From positions 3,246,174-3,310,173 of the forward strand of contig OU452223.1 of the NCBI GenBank assembly GCA_911728455.2: DNA of 64,000 bases. The letters are read 5' to 3'. The DNA is from Marthasterias glacialis (Eukaryota > Echinodermata > Asteroidea > Forcipulatida > Asteriidae). Made by a program: the position numbers and the translations under genes. Shown here piece by piece: positions 38,884 through 51,945 of this stretch. How positions within the stretch are numbered: the stretch's first letter is position 1; each line of letters starts with the position of its first letter. Under the pieces are notes generated by a model, which worked only from the letters and a program-made list of their open reading frames with translations, did not search any database and was not told the origin of the DNA.

Positions 38884-41831
38884 CGCCGAAAAAAGAAGTC
38901 GGCAGCGCCACGGCCTATAACTCCAGAAATAATGGGGCTAGAGAGAAATTTCTTGTACCTGCAGGTAGCTGCCATAGTCCTGCATCCGAAAATCTAGTTT
39001 TCCCGGCCAGCCAGGGCCATCTTCCTCCTTGAAACCACCAGAGAGCGGGGCTGCTCCGAATGCGCTTCAAACACCTGTCTAATGGCACTTTTGTACACAA
39101 AGCTGTAACAGAGTGAAAACAAGAATGAGTAACGGCTCTATCTCCCAAAGTATTGGCGGAAATCTGACAAGTCCGACACTGTTGGAAAGCCCTGCTCATG
39201 GGCTTTCCGAAAATGCCGGTCTTGGGGTTGTGGGATAAACAGGGAGGATGCCAGGGACCGCGGAGTGAGGACACCCCGAAGATGTCCAGTGCAAACGGCC
39301 ATGCTCTGTGTACGTCAACAATAGCAAAGGCCGCTACGTGTGTGCTGGACTGAAGCCAGCAAAAAAAAAAAAAAAAAAACCGCCGAAAAAAGAAGTCGGC
39401 AGTGCCAAAGCCAATAACTCCAGAAATAATGGGGCTAGAGAGAAATTTCTTGTACCTGCAGGTAGCTACCATAGTCTTGCATCCGAAAATCCAGTTTTCC
39501 CGGCCAGCCAGGGCCATCTTCCGCCTTGAAACCACCAGAGAGCGGGGCTGCTCCGAATGCGCTTCAAACACCTGTCTAATGGCACTTTTGTACACAAAGC
39601 TGTAACAGAGTGAAAACAAGACTTAGCAACGGCTCTATCTCCCAAAGTATTGGCGGAAATCTGACAAGTCAGACACTGTTGGAAAGCCCTGCTCATGGGC
39701 TTTCCGAAAATGCCGGTCTTGGGGTTGTGGGATAAACAGGGAGGATGCCAGGGACCGCGGAGTGAGGACACCCCGAAGATGTCCAGTGCAAACGGCCATG
39801 CTCTGTGTACGTCAACAATAGCAAAGGCCGCTACGTGTGTGCTGGACTGAAGCCAGCAAAAAAAAAAAAAAAAAAAAAAGCTGAAAAAAGAAGTCGGCAG
39901 CGCCAAAGCCAATAACTCCAGAAATAATGGGGCTAGGGAGAAATTTCTTGTACCTGCAGGTAGCTGCCATAGTCCTGCATCCGAAAATCTAGTTTTCCCG
40001 GCCAGCCAGGGCCATCTTCCGCCTTGAAACCACCAGAGAGCGGGGCTGCTCCGAATGCGCTTCAAACACCTGTCTAATGGCACTTTTGTACACAAAGCTG
40101 TAACAGAGTGAAAACAAGACTTAGCAACGGCTCTATCTCCCAAAGTATTGGTGGAAATCTGACAAGTCTGACACTGTTGGAAAGCCCTGCTCATGGGCTT
40201 TCCGAAAATGCCGGTCTGGGGCTTGTGGGATAAACAGGTAGGATGCCAGGGACCGCGGAGTGAGGACACCCCGAAGATGTCCAGTGCAAACGGCCATGCT
40301 CTGTGTACGTCAATAATAGCCAAGGCCGCTACGTGTGTGCTGGACTGAAGCCAGCAAAAAAAAAAAAAAAAAAACGCCGAAAAAACAAGTCGGCAGCGCC
40401 ACGGCCTATAACTCCAGAAATAATGGGGCTAGAGAGAAATTTCTTGTACCTGCAGGTAGCTGCCATAGTCCTGCATCCGAAAATTCAGTTTTCCCGGCCA
40501 GCCAGGGCCATCTTCCGCCTTGAAACCACCAGAGAGCGGGGCTGCTCCGAATGCTCTTCAAACACCTGTTTAATGGCACATTTGTACACAAAGCTGTAAT
40601 AGAGTGAAAACAAGACTTAGCAACGGCTCTATCTCCCAAAGTATTGGCGGAAATCTGACAAGTCCGACACTGTTTGAAAGCCCTGCTCATGGGCTTTCCG
40701 AAAATGCCGGTCTTGGGGTTGTGGGATAAACAGGGAGGATGCCAGGGACCGCGGATTGAGGACACCCCGAAGATGTCCAGTGCAAACGGCCATGCTCTGT
40801 GTACGTCAACAATAGCCAAGGCCGCTACGTGTGTGCTGGACTGAAGCCAGCAAAAAAAAAAAAAAAAACCGCCGAAAAAAGAAGTCGGCAGCGCCACGGC
40901 CAATAACTCCAGAAATAATGGGGCTAGAGAGAAATTTCTTGTACCTGCAGGTACCTGCCATAGTCCTGCATCCGAAAATCCAGTTTTCCCGGCCAGCCAG
41001 GGCCATCTTCCGCCTTGAAACCACCAGAGAGCGGGGCTGCTCCGAATGCGCTTCAAACACCTGTCTAATGGCACTTTTGTACACAAAGCTGTAACAGAGT
41101 GAAAACAAGACTTAGCAACGGCTCTATCTCCCATAGTATTGGCGGAAATCTGACAAGTCCGACACTGTTGGAAAGCCCTGCTCATGGGCTTTCCGAAAAT
41201 GCCAGTCTTGGGGTTGTGGAATAAACAGGGAGGATGCCAGGGACCGCGGAGTGAGGACACCCCGAAGATGTCCAGTGCAAACGGCCATGCTCTGTGTACG
41301 TCAACAATAGCCAATGCCGCTACGTGTGTGCTGGACTGAAGCCAGAAAAAAAAAAAACCGCCGAAAAAAGAAGTCGGCAGCGCCACGGCCAATAACTTCA
41401 GAAATAATTGGGCTAGAGAGAAATTTCTTGTACCTGCAGGTAGCTGCCATAGTCCTGCCTCCGGAAATCCTGTTTTCCCGGCCAGCCAGGGCCATATTCC
41501 GCCTTGAAACCAACAGAGAGCGGGGCTGCTCCGAATGCGCTTCAAACACCTGTCTAATGGCACTTTTGTACACAAAGCTGTAACAGAGTGAAAACAAGAC
41601 TTAGCAACGGCTCTATCTCCCAAAGTATTGGTGGAAATCTGACAAGTCAGACACTGTTGGAAAGCCCTGCTCATGTTCTTTCCGAAAATGCCGGTCTTGG
41701 GGTTGTGGGATAAACAGGGAGGATGCCAGGGACCGCGGAGTGAGGACACCCCGAAGATGTCCAGTGCAAACGGCCATGCTCTGTGTACGTCAACAATAGC
41801 CAAGGCCGCTACGTGTGTGCTGGACTGAAGC

Positions 41832-41863
<32 letters not shown>

Positions 41864-44762
41864 CGCCGAAAAAAGAAGTCGGCAGCGCCACGGCCTATAA
41901 CTCCAGAAATAATGGGGCTAGAGAGAAATTTCTTGTACCTGCAGGTAGCTGCCATAGTCCTGCATCCGAAAATCTAGTTTTCCCGGCCAGCCAGGGCCAT
42001 CTTCCTCCTTGAAACCACCAGAGAGCGGGGCTGCTCCGAATGCGCTTCAAACACCTGTCTAATGGCACTTTTGTACACAAAGCTGTAACAGAGTGAAAAC
42101 AAGAATGAGTAACGGCTCTATCTCCCAAAGTATTGGCGGAAATCTGACAAGTCCGACACTGTTGGAAAGCCCTGCTCATGGGCTTTCCGAAAATGCCGGT
42201 CTTGGGGTTGTGGGATAAACAGGGAGGATGCCAGGGACCGCGGAGTGAGGACACCCCGAAGATGTCCAGTGCAAACGGCCATGCTCTGTGTACGTCAACA
42301 ATAGCAAAGGCCGCTACGTGTGTGCTGGACTGAAGCCAGCAAAAAAAAAAAAAAAAAACCGCCGAAAAAAGAAGTCGGCAGTGCCAAAGCCAATAACTCC
42401 AGAAATAATGGGGCTAGAGAGAAATTTCTTGTACCTGCAGGTAGCTACCATAGTCTTGCATCCGAAAATCCAGTTTTCCCGGCCAGCCAGGGCCATCTTC
42501 CGCCTTGAAACCACCAGAGAGCGGGGCTGCTCCGAATGCGCTTCAAACACCTGTCTAATGGCACTTTTGTACACAAAGCTGTAACAGAGTGAAAACAAGA
42601 CTTAGCAACGGCTCTATCTCCCAAAGTATTGGCGGAAATCTGACAAGTCAGACACTGTTGGAAAGCCCTGCTCATGGGCTTTCCGAAAATGCCGGTCTTG
42701 GGGTTGTGGGATAAACAGGGAGGATGCCAGGGACCGCGGAGTGAGGACACCCCGAAGATGTCCAGTGCAAACGGCCATGCTCTGTGTACGTCAACAATAG
42801 CAAAGGCCGCTACGTGTGTGCTGGACTGAAGCCAGCAAAAAAAAAAAAAAAAAAAAAAGCTGAAAAAAGAAGTCGGCAGCGCCAAAGCCAATAACTCCAG
42901 AAATAATGGGGCTAGGGAGAAATTTCTTGTACCTGCAGGTAGCTGCCATAGTCCTGCATCCGAAAATCTAGTTTTCCCGGCCAGCCAGGGCCATCTTCCG
43001 CCTTGAAACCACCAGAGAGCGGGGCTGCTCCGAATGCGCTTCAAACACCTGTCTAATGGCACTTTTGTACACAAAGCTGTAACAGAGTGAAAACAAGACT
43101 TAGCAACGGCTCTATCTCCCAAAGTATTGGTGGAAATCTGACAAGTCTGACACTGTTGGAAAGCCCTGCTCATGGGCTTTCCGAAAATGCCGGTCTGGGG
43201 CTTGTGGGATAAACAGGTAGGATGCCAGGGACCGCGGAGTGAGGACACCCCGAAGATGTCCAGTGCAAACGGCCATGCTCTGTGTACGTCAATAATAGCC
43301 AAGGCCGCTACGTGTGTGCTGGACTGAAGCCAGCAAAAAAAAAAAAAAAAAAACGCCGAAAAAACAAGTCGGCAGCGCCACGGCCTATAACTCCAGAAAT
43401 AATGGGGCTAGAGAGAAATTTCTTGTACCTGCAGGTAGCTGCCATAGTCCTGCATCCGAAAATTCAGTTTTCCCGGCCAGCCAGGGCCATCTTCCGCCTT
43501 GAAACCACCAGAGAGCGGGGCTGCTCCGAATGCTCTTCAAACACCTGTTTAATGGCACATTTGTACACAAAGCTGTAATAGAGTGAAAACAAGACTTAGC
43601 AACGGCTCTATCTCCCAAAGTATTGGCGGAAATCTGACAAGTCCGACACTGTTTGAAAGCCCTGCTCATGGGCTTTCCGAAAATGCCGGTCTTGGGGTTG
43701 TGGGATAAACAGGGAGGATGCCAGGGACCGCGGATTGAGGACACCCCGAAGATGTCCAGTGCAAACGGCCATGCTCTGTGTACGTCAACAATAGCCAAGG
43801 CCGCTACGTGTGTGCTGGACTGAAGCCAGCAAAAAAAAAAAAAAAAACCGCCGAAAAAAGAAGTCGGCAGCGCCACGGCCAATAACTCCAGAAATAATGG
43901 GGCTAGAGAGAAATTTCTTGTACCTGCAGGTACCTGCCATAGTCCTGCATCCGAAAATCCAGTTTTCCCGGCCAGCCAGGGCCATCTTCCGCCTTGAAAC
44001 CACCAGAGAGCGGGGCTGCTCCGAATGCGCTTCAAACACCTGTCTAATGGCACTTTTGTACACAAAGCTGTAACAGAGTGAAAACAAGACTTAGCAACGG
44101 CTCTATCTCCCATAGTATTGGCGGAAATCTGACAAGTCCGACACTGTTGGAAAGCCCTGCTCATGGGCTTTCCGAAAATGCCAGTCTTGGGGTTGTGGAA
44201 TAAACAGGGAGGATGCCAGGGACCGCGGAGTGAGGACACCCCGAAGATGTCCAGTGCAAACGGCCATGCTCTGTGTACGTCAACAATAGCCAATGCCGCT
44301 ACGTGTGTGCTGGACTGAAGCCAGAAAAAAAAAAAAACCGCCGAAAAAAGAAGTCGGCAGCGCCACGGCCAATAACTTCAGAAATAATTGGGCTAGAGAG
44401 AAATTTCTTGTACCTGCAGGTAGCTGCCATAGTCCTGCCTCCGGAAATCCTGTTTTCCCGGCCAGCCAGGGCCATATTCCGCCTTGAAACCAACAGAGAG
44501 CGGGGCTGCTCCGAATGCGCTTCAAACACCTGTCTAATGGCACTTTTGTACACAAAGCTGTAACAGAGTGAAAACAAGACTTAGCAACGGCTCTATCTCC
44601 CAAAGTATTGGTGGAAATCTGACAAGTCAGACACTGTTGGAAAGCCCTGCTCATGTTCTTTCCGAAAATGCCGGTCTTGGGGTTGTGGGATAAACAGGGA
44701 GGATGCCAGGGACCGCGGAGTGAGGACACCCCGAAGATGTCCAGTGGAAACGGCCATGCTCT
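38803..44762 (+). repeat. Tandem hexamer duplication, ~2,980 bp, copy pair 2
   Basis: The segment 38,803-41,782 recurs at 41,783-44,762 with a shift of 2,979-2,980 bp. Shared rare variants include CTTCCTCCTTG (39,022 and 42,001), AAGAATGAG (39,121 and 42,101), AAAGCTGAAAA (39,878 and 42,857), GTAATAGAG (40,597 and 43,576) and CATGTTCTTT (41,673 and 44,652). The copies are nearly identical. This pair is separate in sequence from the pair at 20-26 kb, although the block size is the same. Confidence 0.92.
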
Positions 44763-46241
44763 GTGTACGTCAACAATAGCAAAGGCCGCTACGTGTGTGC
44801 TGGACTGAAGCCAGCAAAAAAAAAAAAAAAAAACCGCCGAAAAAAGAAGTCGGCAGCGCCACGGCCAATAACTCCAGAAATAATGGGGCTAGAGAGAAAT
44901 TTCTTGTACCTGCAGGTAGCTACCATAGTCTTGCATCCGAAAATCCAGTTTTCCCGGCCAGCCAGGGCCATCTTCCGCCTTGAAACCACCAGAGAGCGGG
45001 GCTGCTCCGAATGCGCTTCAAACACCTGTTTAATGGCACTTTTGTACACAAAGCTGTAACAGAGTGAAAACAAGACTTAGCAACGGCTCTATCTCCCAAA
45101 GTGTTGGCGGAAATCTGACAAGTCAGACACTGTTGGAAAGCCCTGCTCATGTTATTTCCGAAAATGCCGGTCTTGGGGTTGTGGGATAAACAGGGAGGAT
45201 GCCAGGGACCGCGGAGTGAGGACACCCCGAAGATGTCCAGTGCAAACGGCCATGCTCTGTGTACGTCAACAATAGCCAAGGCCGCTACGTGTGTGCTGGA
45301 CTGAAGCCAGGAAAAAAAAAAACCGCCGAAAAAAGAAGTCGGCAGCGCCACGGCCAATAACTCCAGAAATAATGGGGCTAGAGAGAAATTTCTTGTACCT
45401 GCAGGTAACTGCCATAGTCCTGCATCCGAAAATTCAATTTTCCCGGCCAGCCAGGGCCATCTTCCGCCTTGAAACCACCAGAGAGCGGGGCTGCTCCGAA
45501 TGCGCTTCAAACACCTGTCTAATGGCACTTTTGTACACAAAGCTGTAACAGAGTAAAAACAAGACTTAGCAACGGCTCTATCTCCCAAAGTATTGGCGGA
45601 AATCTGACAAGTCCGACACTGTTGGAAAGCCCTGCTCATGGGCTTTCCGAAAATGCCGGTCTTGGGGTTGTGGGATAAACAGGGAGGATGCCAGGGACCG
45701 CGGAGTGAGGACACCCCGAAGATGTCCAGTGCAAACGGCCATGCTCTGTGTACGTCAACAATAGCAATGGCCGCTACGTGTGTGCTGGACTGAAGCCAGC
45801 AAAAAAAAAAAAAAAACCGCCGAAAACAGAAGTCGGCAGCGCCAAAGCCAATAACTCGAGAAATAATGGGGCTAGAGAGAAATTTCTTGTACCTTCAGGT
45901 AGCTGCCATAGTCCTGCATCCGAAAATCCAGTTTTCCCGGCCAGCCAGGGCCATCTTCCGCCTTGAAACCACCAGAGAGCGGGGCTGCTCCGAATGCGCT
46001 TCAAACACCTGTCTAATGGCACTTTTGTACACAAAGCTGTAACAGAGTAAAAACAAGACTTAGCAACGGCTCTATCTCCCAAAGTATTGGTGGAAATCTG
46101 ACAAGTCTGACACTGTTGGAAAGCCCTGCTCATGGGCTTTCCGAAAATGCCGGTCTTGGGGTTGTGGGATAAACAGGGAGGATGCCAGCGACCGCGGAGT
46201 GAGGACACCCCGAAGATGTCCAGTGCAAACGGCCATGCTCT

Positions 46242-47787
46242 GTGTACGTCAACAATAGCCAAGGCCGCTACGTGTGTGCTGGACTGAAGCCAGCAAAAAA
46301 AAAAAAAAACCGCCGAAAAAAGAAGTCGGCAGCGCCAAAAGCCAATAACTCGAGAAATAATGGGGCTAGAGAGAAATGTCTTGTACCTGCTGGTAGCTGC
46401 CATAGTCCTGCATACGAAAATCCAGTTTTCCCGGCCAGCCAGGGCCATCTTCCGCCTTGAAACCACCAGAGAGCGGGGCTGCTCCGAATGCGCTTCAAAC
46501 ACCTGTCTAATGGCACTTTTGTACACAAAGCTGTAACAGAGTGAAAACAAGACTTAGCAACGGCTCTATCTCCCAAAGTATTGGAGGAAATATGACAAGT
46601 CCGACACTGTTGGAAAGCCCTGCTCATGGGCTTTCCGAAAATTCTAGTATTGGAGCTGTGGAACAAACAGGGAGGATGCCAGGGACCGCGGAGTGAGGAC
46701 ACCCCGAAGATGTCCAGTGCATACGGCCATGTTGTGTGTACGTCAACAATAGCCAAGGCCGCAACATGTGTGCTGGACCGAAGACAGCAAAAAAAAAATA
46801 AAAAAAACCGCCGAAAAAAGAAGTCGGCGGCGGCAAGGCCAATTACTCAAGAAATAATGGGACTAGAGAGAAATTTCTTGTACCTGCAGGTAGCTGCCAT
46901 AGTCCTGCATCCGAAAATTGGGTTTTCCCGGCCAGCCAGGGCCATCTTCGGCCTTTAAATGACCAGGGAATGGGGCTGCTCCGAATGTGCTTCAAACACC
47001 TGTCTAATGGCACTTTTGTACACAAAGCTGTAACAGAGTGAAAACAAGACTTAGCAACGGCTCTATCTCCCAAAGTATTGGTGGAAATCTGACAAGTCAG
47101 ACACTGTTGGAAAGCCCTGCTCATCGGCTTTCCGAAAATGCCGGTCTTGGGGTTGTGGGATAAACAGGAAGGATGCCAGGGACCGCGGAGTGAGGACACC
47201 CCGAAGATGTCCAGTGCAAACGGCCATGCTCTGTGTACGTCAACAATAGCCAAGGCCGCTACGTGTGTGCTGGACCGAAGCCAGCAAAAAAAAAACAAAA
47301 AAAAAAAAAAAACGCCGAAAAAAGAAGTCGGCGGCGGCAAGGCCAATTACTCAAGAAATAATGGGACTAGAGAGAAATTTCTTGTACCTGCAGGTAACTG
47401 CCATAGTCTTGCATCCGAAAATCCAGTTTTCCCGGCCAGCCAGGGCCATCTTCCGCCTTGAAACCACCAGAGAGCGGGGCTGCTCCGAATGTGCTTCAAA
47501 CACCTGTCTAATGGCACTTTTGTACACAAAGCTGTAACAGAGTGAAAACAAGACTTAGCAACGGCTCTATCTCCCAAAGTATTGGCGGAAAACTGACAAG
47601 TCAGACACTGTTGGAAAGCCCTGCTCATGGGATTTCCGAAAATGCCGGTCTTTGGGTTGTGGGATAAACAGGGAGGGTGCCCAGGACCGCGAATGAGGAC
47701 ACCCCGAAGATGTCCAGTGCAAACGGCCATGCTCTGTGTACGTCAACAATAGCCAAGGCCGCTACATGTGTGCTGGACCGAAGCCAT

Positions 47788-47829
<42 letters not shown>

Positions 47830-48297
47830 GAAAAAAGATGTCGGCAGCGCCAAGGCCAATTACTCACGAAATAATGGGACTTGATAGGAATTTCTGGTAC
47901 CTGCAGTTAGCTGCCATAATCCTGCATCCAAAAATCGGGTTTTCCCGGCCAGCCAGGGCCACCTCCCGCCTTGAAACGACCAGGGAGCGGGGCTGCTCCG
48001 AATGCGCTTCAAACGCCTGTCTAATGGCACTTTTGTACACGAAGCTGTAACAGAGTGAAAACAAGACTGAGCAACAGCTCTATCTCCCACAGTATTGGCG
48101 GAAAACTGACAAGTCAGACACTGTTGGAAAGCCCTGCTCATGGGCTTTCCGAAAATGCTGGTCTCCGGGTTGTGGGATAAACAGGGAGGATGCCAGGGAC
48201 CGCGAATGAGGACACCCCGAAGATGTCCAGTGCAAACGGCCATGCTCTGTGTAAGTCAACAATAGCCAAGGCCGCTACGTGTGTGCTGGACCGAAGC

Positions 48298-48346
<49 letters not shown>

Positions 48347-49805
48347 GAAAAAAGAAGTCGGCAGCGCCAAGGCCAATTACTCACGAAATAATGGGACTTG
48401 ATAGGAATTTCTGGTACCTGCAGTTAGCTGCCATAATCCTGCATCCAAAAATCGGGTTTTCCCGGCCAGCCAGGGCCACCTCCCGCCTTGAAACGACCAG
48501 GGAGCGGGGCTGCTCCGAATGCGCTTCAAACGCCTGTCTAATGGCACTTTTGTACACGAAGCTGTAACAGAGTGAAAACAAGACTGAGCAACAGCTCTAT
48601 CTCCCACAGTATTGGCGGAAAACTGACAAGTCAGACACTGTTGGAAAGCCCTGCTCATGGGCTTTCCGAAAATGCCAGTATTGGAGCTGTGGGATAAACA
48701 GGGAGGATGCCAGCGACCGCGGAGTGAGGACACCCCGAAGATGTCCAGTGCAAACGGCCATGCTCTGTGTACGTCAACAATAGCCAAGGCCGCTACGTGT
48801 GTGCTGGACTGAAGCCAGCAAAAAAAAAAAAAACCGCCGAAAAAAGAAGTCGGCAGCGCCAAAAGCCAATAACTCGAGAAATAATGGGGCTAGAGAGAAA
48901 TGTCTTGTACCTGCTGGTAGCTGCCATAGTCCTGCATACGAAAATCTAGTTTTCCCGGCCAGCCAGGGCCATCTTCCGCCTTGAAACCACCAGAGAGCGG
49001 GGCTGCTCCGAATGCGCTTCAAACACCTGTCTAATGGCACTTTTGTACACAAAGCTGTAACAGAGTGAAAACAAGACTTAGCAACGGCTCTATCTCCCAA
49101 AGTATTGGAGGAAATATGACAAGTCCGACACTGTTGGAAAGCCCTGCTCATGGGCTTTCCGAAAATTCTAGTATTGGAGCTGTGGAACAAACAGGGAGGA
49201 TGCCAGGGACCGCGGAGTGAGGACACCCCGAAGATGTCCAGTGCATACGGCCATGCTGTGTGTACGTCAACAATAGCCAAGGCCGCAACATGTGTGCTGG
49301 ACCGAAGACAGCAAAAAAAAAATAAAAAAAACCGCCGAAAAAAGAAGTCGGCGGCGGCAAGGCCAATTACTCAAGAAATAATGGGACTAGAGAGAAATTT
49401 CTTGTACCTGCAGGTAGCTGCCATAGTCCTGCATCCGAAAATTGGGTTTTCCCGGCCAGCCAGGGCCATCTTCGGCCTTTAAATGACCAGGGAATGGGGC
49501 TGCTCCGAATGTGCTTCAAACACCTGTCTAATGGCACTTTTGTACACAAAGCTGTAACAGAGTGAAAACAAGACTTAGCAACGGCTCTATCTCCCAAAGT
49601 ATTGGTGGAAATCTGACAAGTCAGACACTGTTGGAAAGCCCTGCTCATCGGCTTTCCGAAAATGCCGGTCTTGGGGTTGTGGGATAAACAGGAAGGATGC
49701 CAGGGACCGCGGAGTGAGGACACCCCGAAGATGTCCAGTGCAAACGGCCATGCTCTGTGTACGTCAACAATAGCCAAGGCCGCTACGTGTGTGCTGGACC
49801 GAAGC

Positions 49806-49837
<32 letters not shown>

Positions 49838-50312
49838 CGCCGAAAAAAGAAGTCGGCGGCGGCAAGGCCAATTACTCAAGAAATAATGGGACTAGAGAGA
49901 AATTTCTTGTACCTGCAGGTAACTGCCATAGTCTTGCATCCGAAAATCCAGTTTTCCCGGCCAGCCAGGGCCATCTTCCGCCTTGAAACCACCAGAGAGC
50001 GGGGCTGCTCCGAATGTGCTTCAAACACCTGTCTAATGGCACTTTTGTACACAAAGCTGTAACAGAGTGAAAACAAGACTTAGCAACGGCTCTATCTCCC
50101 AAAGTATTGGCGGAAAACTGACAAGTCAGACACTGTTGGAAAGCCCTGCTCATGGGATTTCCGAAAATGCCGGTCTTTGGGTTGTGGGATAAACAGGGAG
50201 GGTGCCCAGGACCGCGAATGAGGACACCCCGAAGATGTCCAGTGCAAACGGCCATGCTCTGTGTACGTCAACAATAGCCAAGGCCGCTACATGTGTGCTG
50301 GACCGAAGCCAT

Positions 50313-50345
<33 letters not shown>

Positions 50346-50813
50346 GAAAAAAGATGTCGGCAGCGCCAAGGCCAATTACTCACGAAATAATGGGACTTGA
50401 TAGGAATTTCTGGTACCTGCAGTTAGCTGCCATAATCCTGCATCCAAAAATCGGGTTTTCCCGGCCAGCCAGGGCCACCTCCCGCCTTGAAACGACCAGG
50501 GAGCGGGGCTGCTCCGAATGCGCTTCAAACGCCTGTCTAATGGCACTTTTGTACACGAAGCTGTAACAGAGTGAAAACAAGACTGAGCAACAGCTCTATC
50601 TCCCACAGTATTGGCGGAAAACTGACAAGTCAGACACTGTTGGAAAGCCCTGCTCATGGGCTTTCCGAAAATGCCAGTATTGGAGCTGTGGAATAAACAG
50701 GGAGGATGCCAGGGACCGCGGAGTGAGGACAACCCGAAAATGTCCAGTGCATACGGCCATGCTGTGTGTACGTCAACAATAGCCAAGGCCGCTACGTGTG
50801 TGCTGGACCGAAG
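46242..50813 (+). repeat. Pentamer-scale duplication at the right side of the array (~2,525 bp)
   Basis: The block 46,242-48,766 recurs from 48,767 with a shift of 2,516-2,525 bp. Shared rare variants include TTCTAGTATTGGAGC, GCATACGGCC, AAGACAGC and an A-tract interrupted by T. The second copy is incomplete: it lacks the counterpart of the unit with 44 A and ends at the old/young junction at 50,813. Units here are more diverged from the array consensus than those at 5-45 kb. Confidence 0.88.
47789..47827 (+). repeat. 39-nt poly-A tract inside a satellite unit
   Basis: An uninterrupted run of 39 A replaces the usual 16-30 A. The following unit has an even longer run of 44 A at 48,301-48,344. 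In both units the sequence after the tract has also lost the usual CGCCG, reading ACCGAAAAAAG. Confidence 0.95.
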
Positions 50814-51724
50814 TGAAAGCAAGACTTAGCATCGTCTCTATCTCCCTCATAATTCCGGGATCTTGACAAGTGTGGCACTGTTGCAAAGCTGTATTCAAAA
50901 ATGCGTAGTTGAAGGCTTTTGGATTAATAGGGAGGATGCTACGGTCCACGGAAGGAGGACACCCCGAGGATGTCCAAAAGATACGGGCAAGTGAGTTTAC
51001 GTGAACAATAGCCCAAGTAGGTGTGCCGAACCGAAACCAGCAAGTAAGCCCGGCCAAAAAAAGCGGGCAACTCCCTGCTCAATAACTCCAGAAATAATTG
51101 GGCTAGAAAAACTTTTTGTTTACCTGCAGTTAGCTACTATAGTCTTGCATCCGAAAGTTTAGTTTTGCCGGCCATCCAGGCCCATCTTCTACCTTGAAAT
51201 GACCATCGAGCTTGGGTGCTCCGAATGCTCTTCAAATTCATGTATAATGACACTTTTGCACACTACGCTGTAACTGAGTAAAAGCGATACTTAGCAACGT
51301 CTCCATCTCCCTGAATATTGTCGGAGTCTGCGAAAGGACACCCTGAGGATGTCCAAAAGATACGGACATGCGTTTGTACGTGAACAATAGCCCAAGCCGG
51401 TGTGCTGGACCGAAACCAGCAAGTCAGCCCGGCCAAAAAGAGTCGGCTCCATACTCAATAACTCCAGAAACAATGGGGCTAGAAAAATTTGTCTTTTACC
51501 TGCAGTTAGCTACTATAGTCCTGCGTCCGAAGATTTAGTTTTGCCGGCCATCCAGACCCATCGTCTACCTTGAAACGACCATCAACCAGGGGTGCTCCAA
51601 ATGCTCTTCAAACACATGTCTAATGGCACTTTTCCACACGAAGCTGTAACAGAGTGAAAGCAAGACTTAGCAACGTCTCTATCTCCCTCTATATTGCCGG
51701 GATCTTGACAAGTGTAATACTGTT

Positions 51725-51749
51725 GGAAAGCCCTACTCATGGGCTTTCC
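51725..51749 (+). other. Conserved 9-bp inverted repeat in an old satellite unit
   Basis: GGAAAGCCC and GGGCTTTCC are both intact in this strongly diverged unit, while the 7-nt loop and the flanks have changed. The same arms occur in most young units. Confidence 0.8.
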
Positions 51750-51912
51750 AGAAAAGCCTATTAGGGCTTTGGAATAAATATAGAAGATGCTAGGGTCTAC
51801 GGAACAAGGACACCCCAAGGATGTCCAAAAGATACGGGCACACGGGCATGTGGGTGTACGTGAACAATAGCCCAAGCCGGTGTGCTGAACCGAAATTAGG
51901 AAGACAGACCAG

Positions 51913-51945
51913 CCCCCCCCCAAAAAAAAAAAAAAAAAAAAAAAA
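51913..51945 (+). repeat. C9-A24 homopolymer tract
   Basis: Nine C followed by 24 A at the position of the A-tract in an old satellite unit. It shows an independent homopolymer expansion at the same site of the unit. Confidence 0.95.

Larger units (their letters stand above)
19337..50813 (+). repeat. Satellite array, right block (about 64 units)
   Basis: Continuation of the same satellite in the same orientation and phase after the LINE. Mean spacing of the poly-A tracts from 19,413 to 50,314 is about 498 bp. Poly-A length ranges from 11 (45,312) to 44 (48,301-48,344). Block duplications of several sizes are listed separately. Divergence increases in the last ~4 kb. The final partial unit breaks off at GGACCGAAG (50,813), where it abuts much older copies. 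Confidence 0.97.

Noticed and set aside
223-50566. Many plus-strand poly-Lys frames and minus-strand poly-Phe frames in the satellite
   Set aside because: They are translations of the same repeat in several frames, change frame with poly-A length and match no domain, so they are not annotated as genes.
1-50813. Tandem rDNA, 5S, histone or tRNA gene cluster
   Set aside because: No rRNA, tRNA or histone sequence and no Pol III A/B boxes were recognised in the unit.
1-50813. CRISPR-like array
   Set aside because: Units are ~498 bp tandem repeats without short repeat/spacer alternation, in animal-type DNA.
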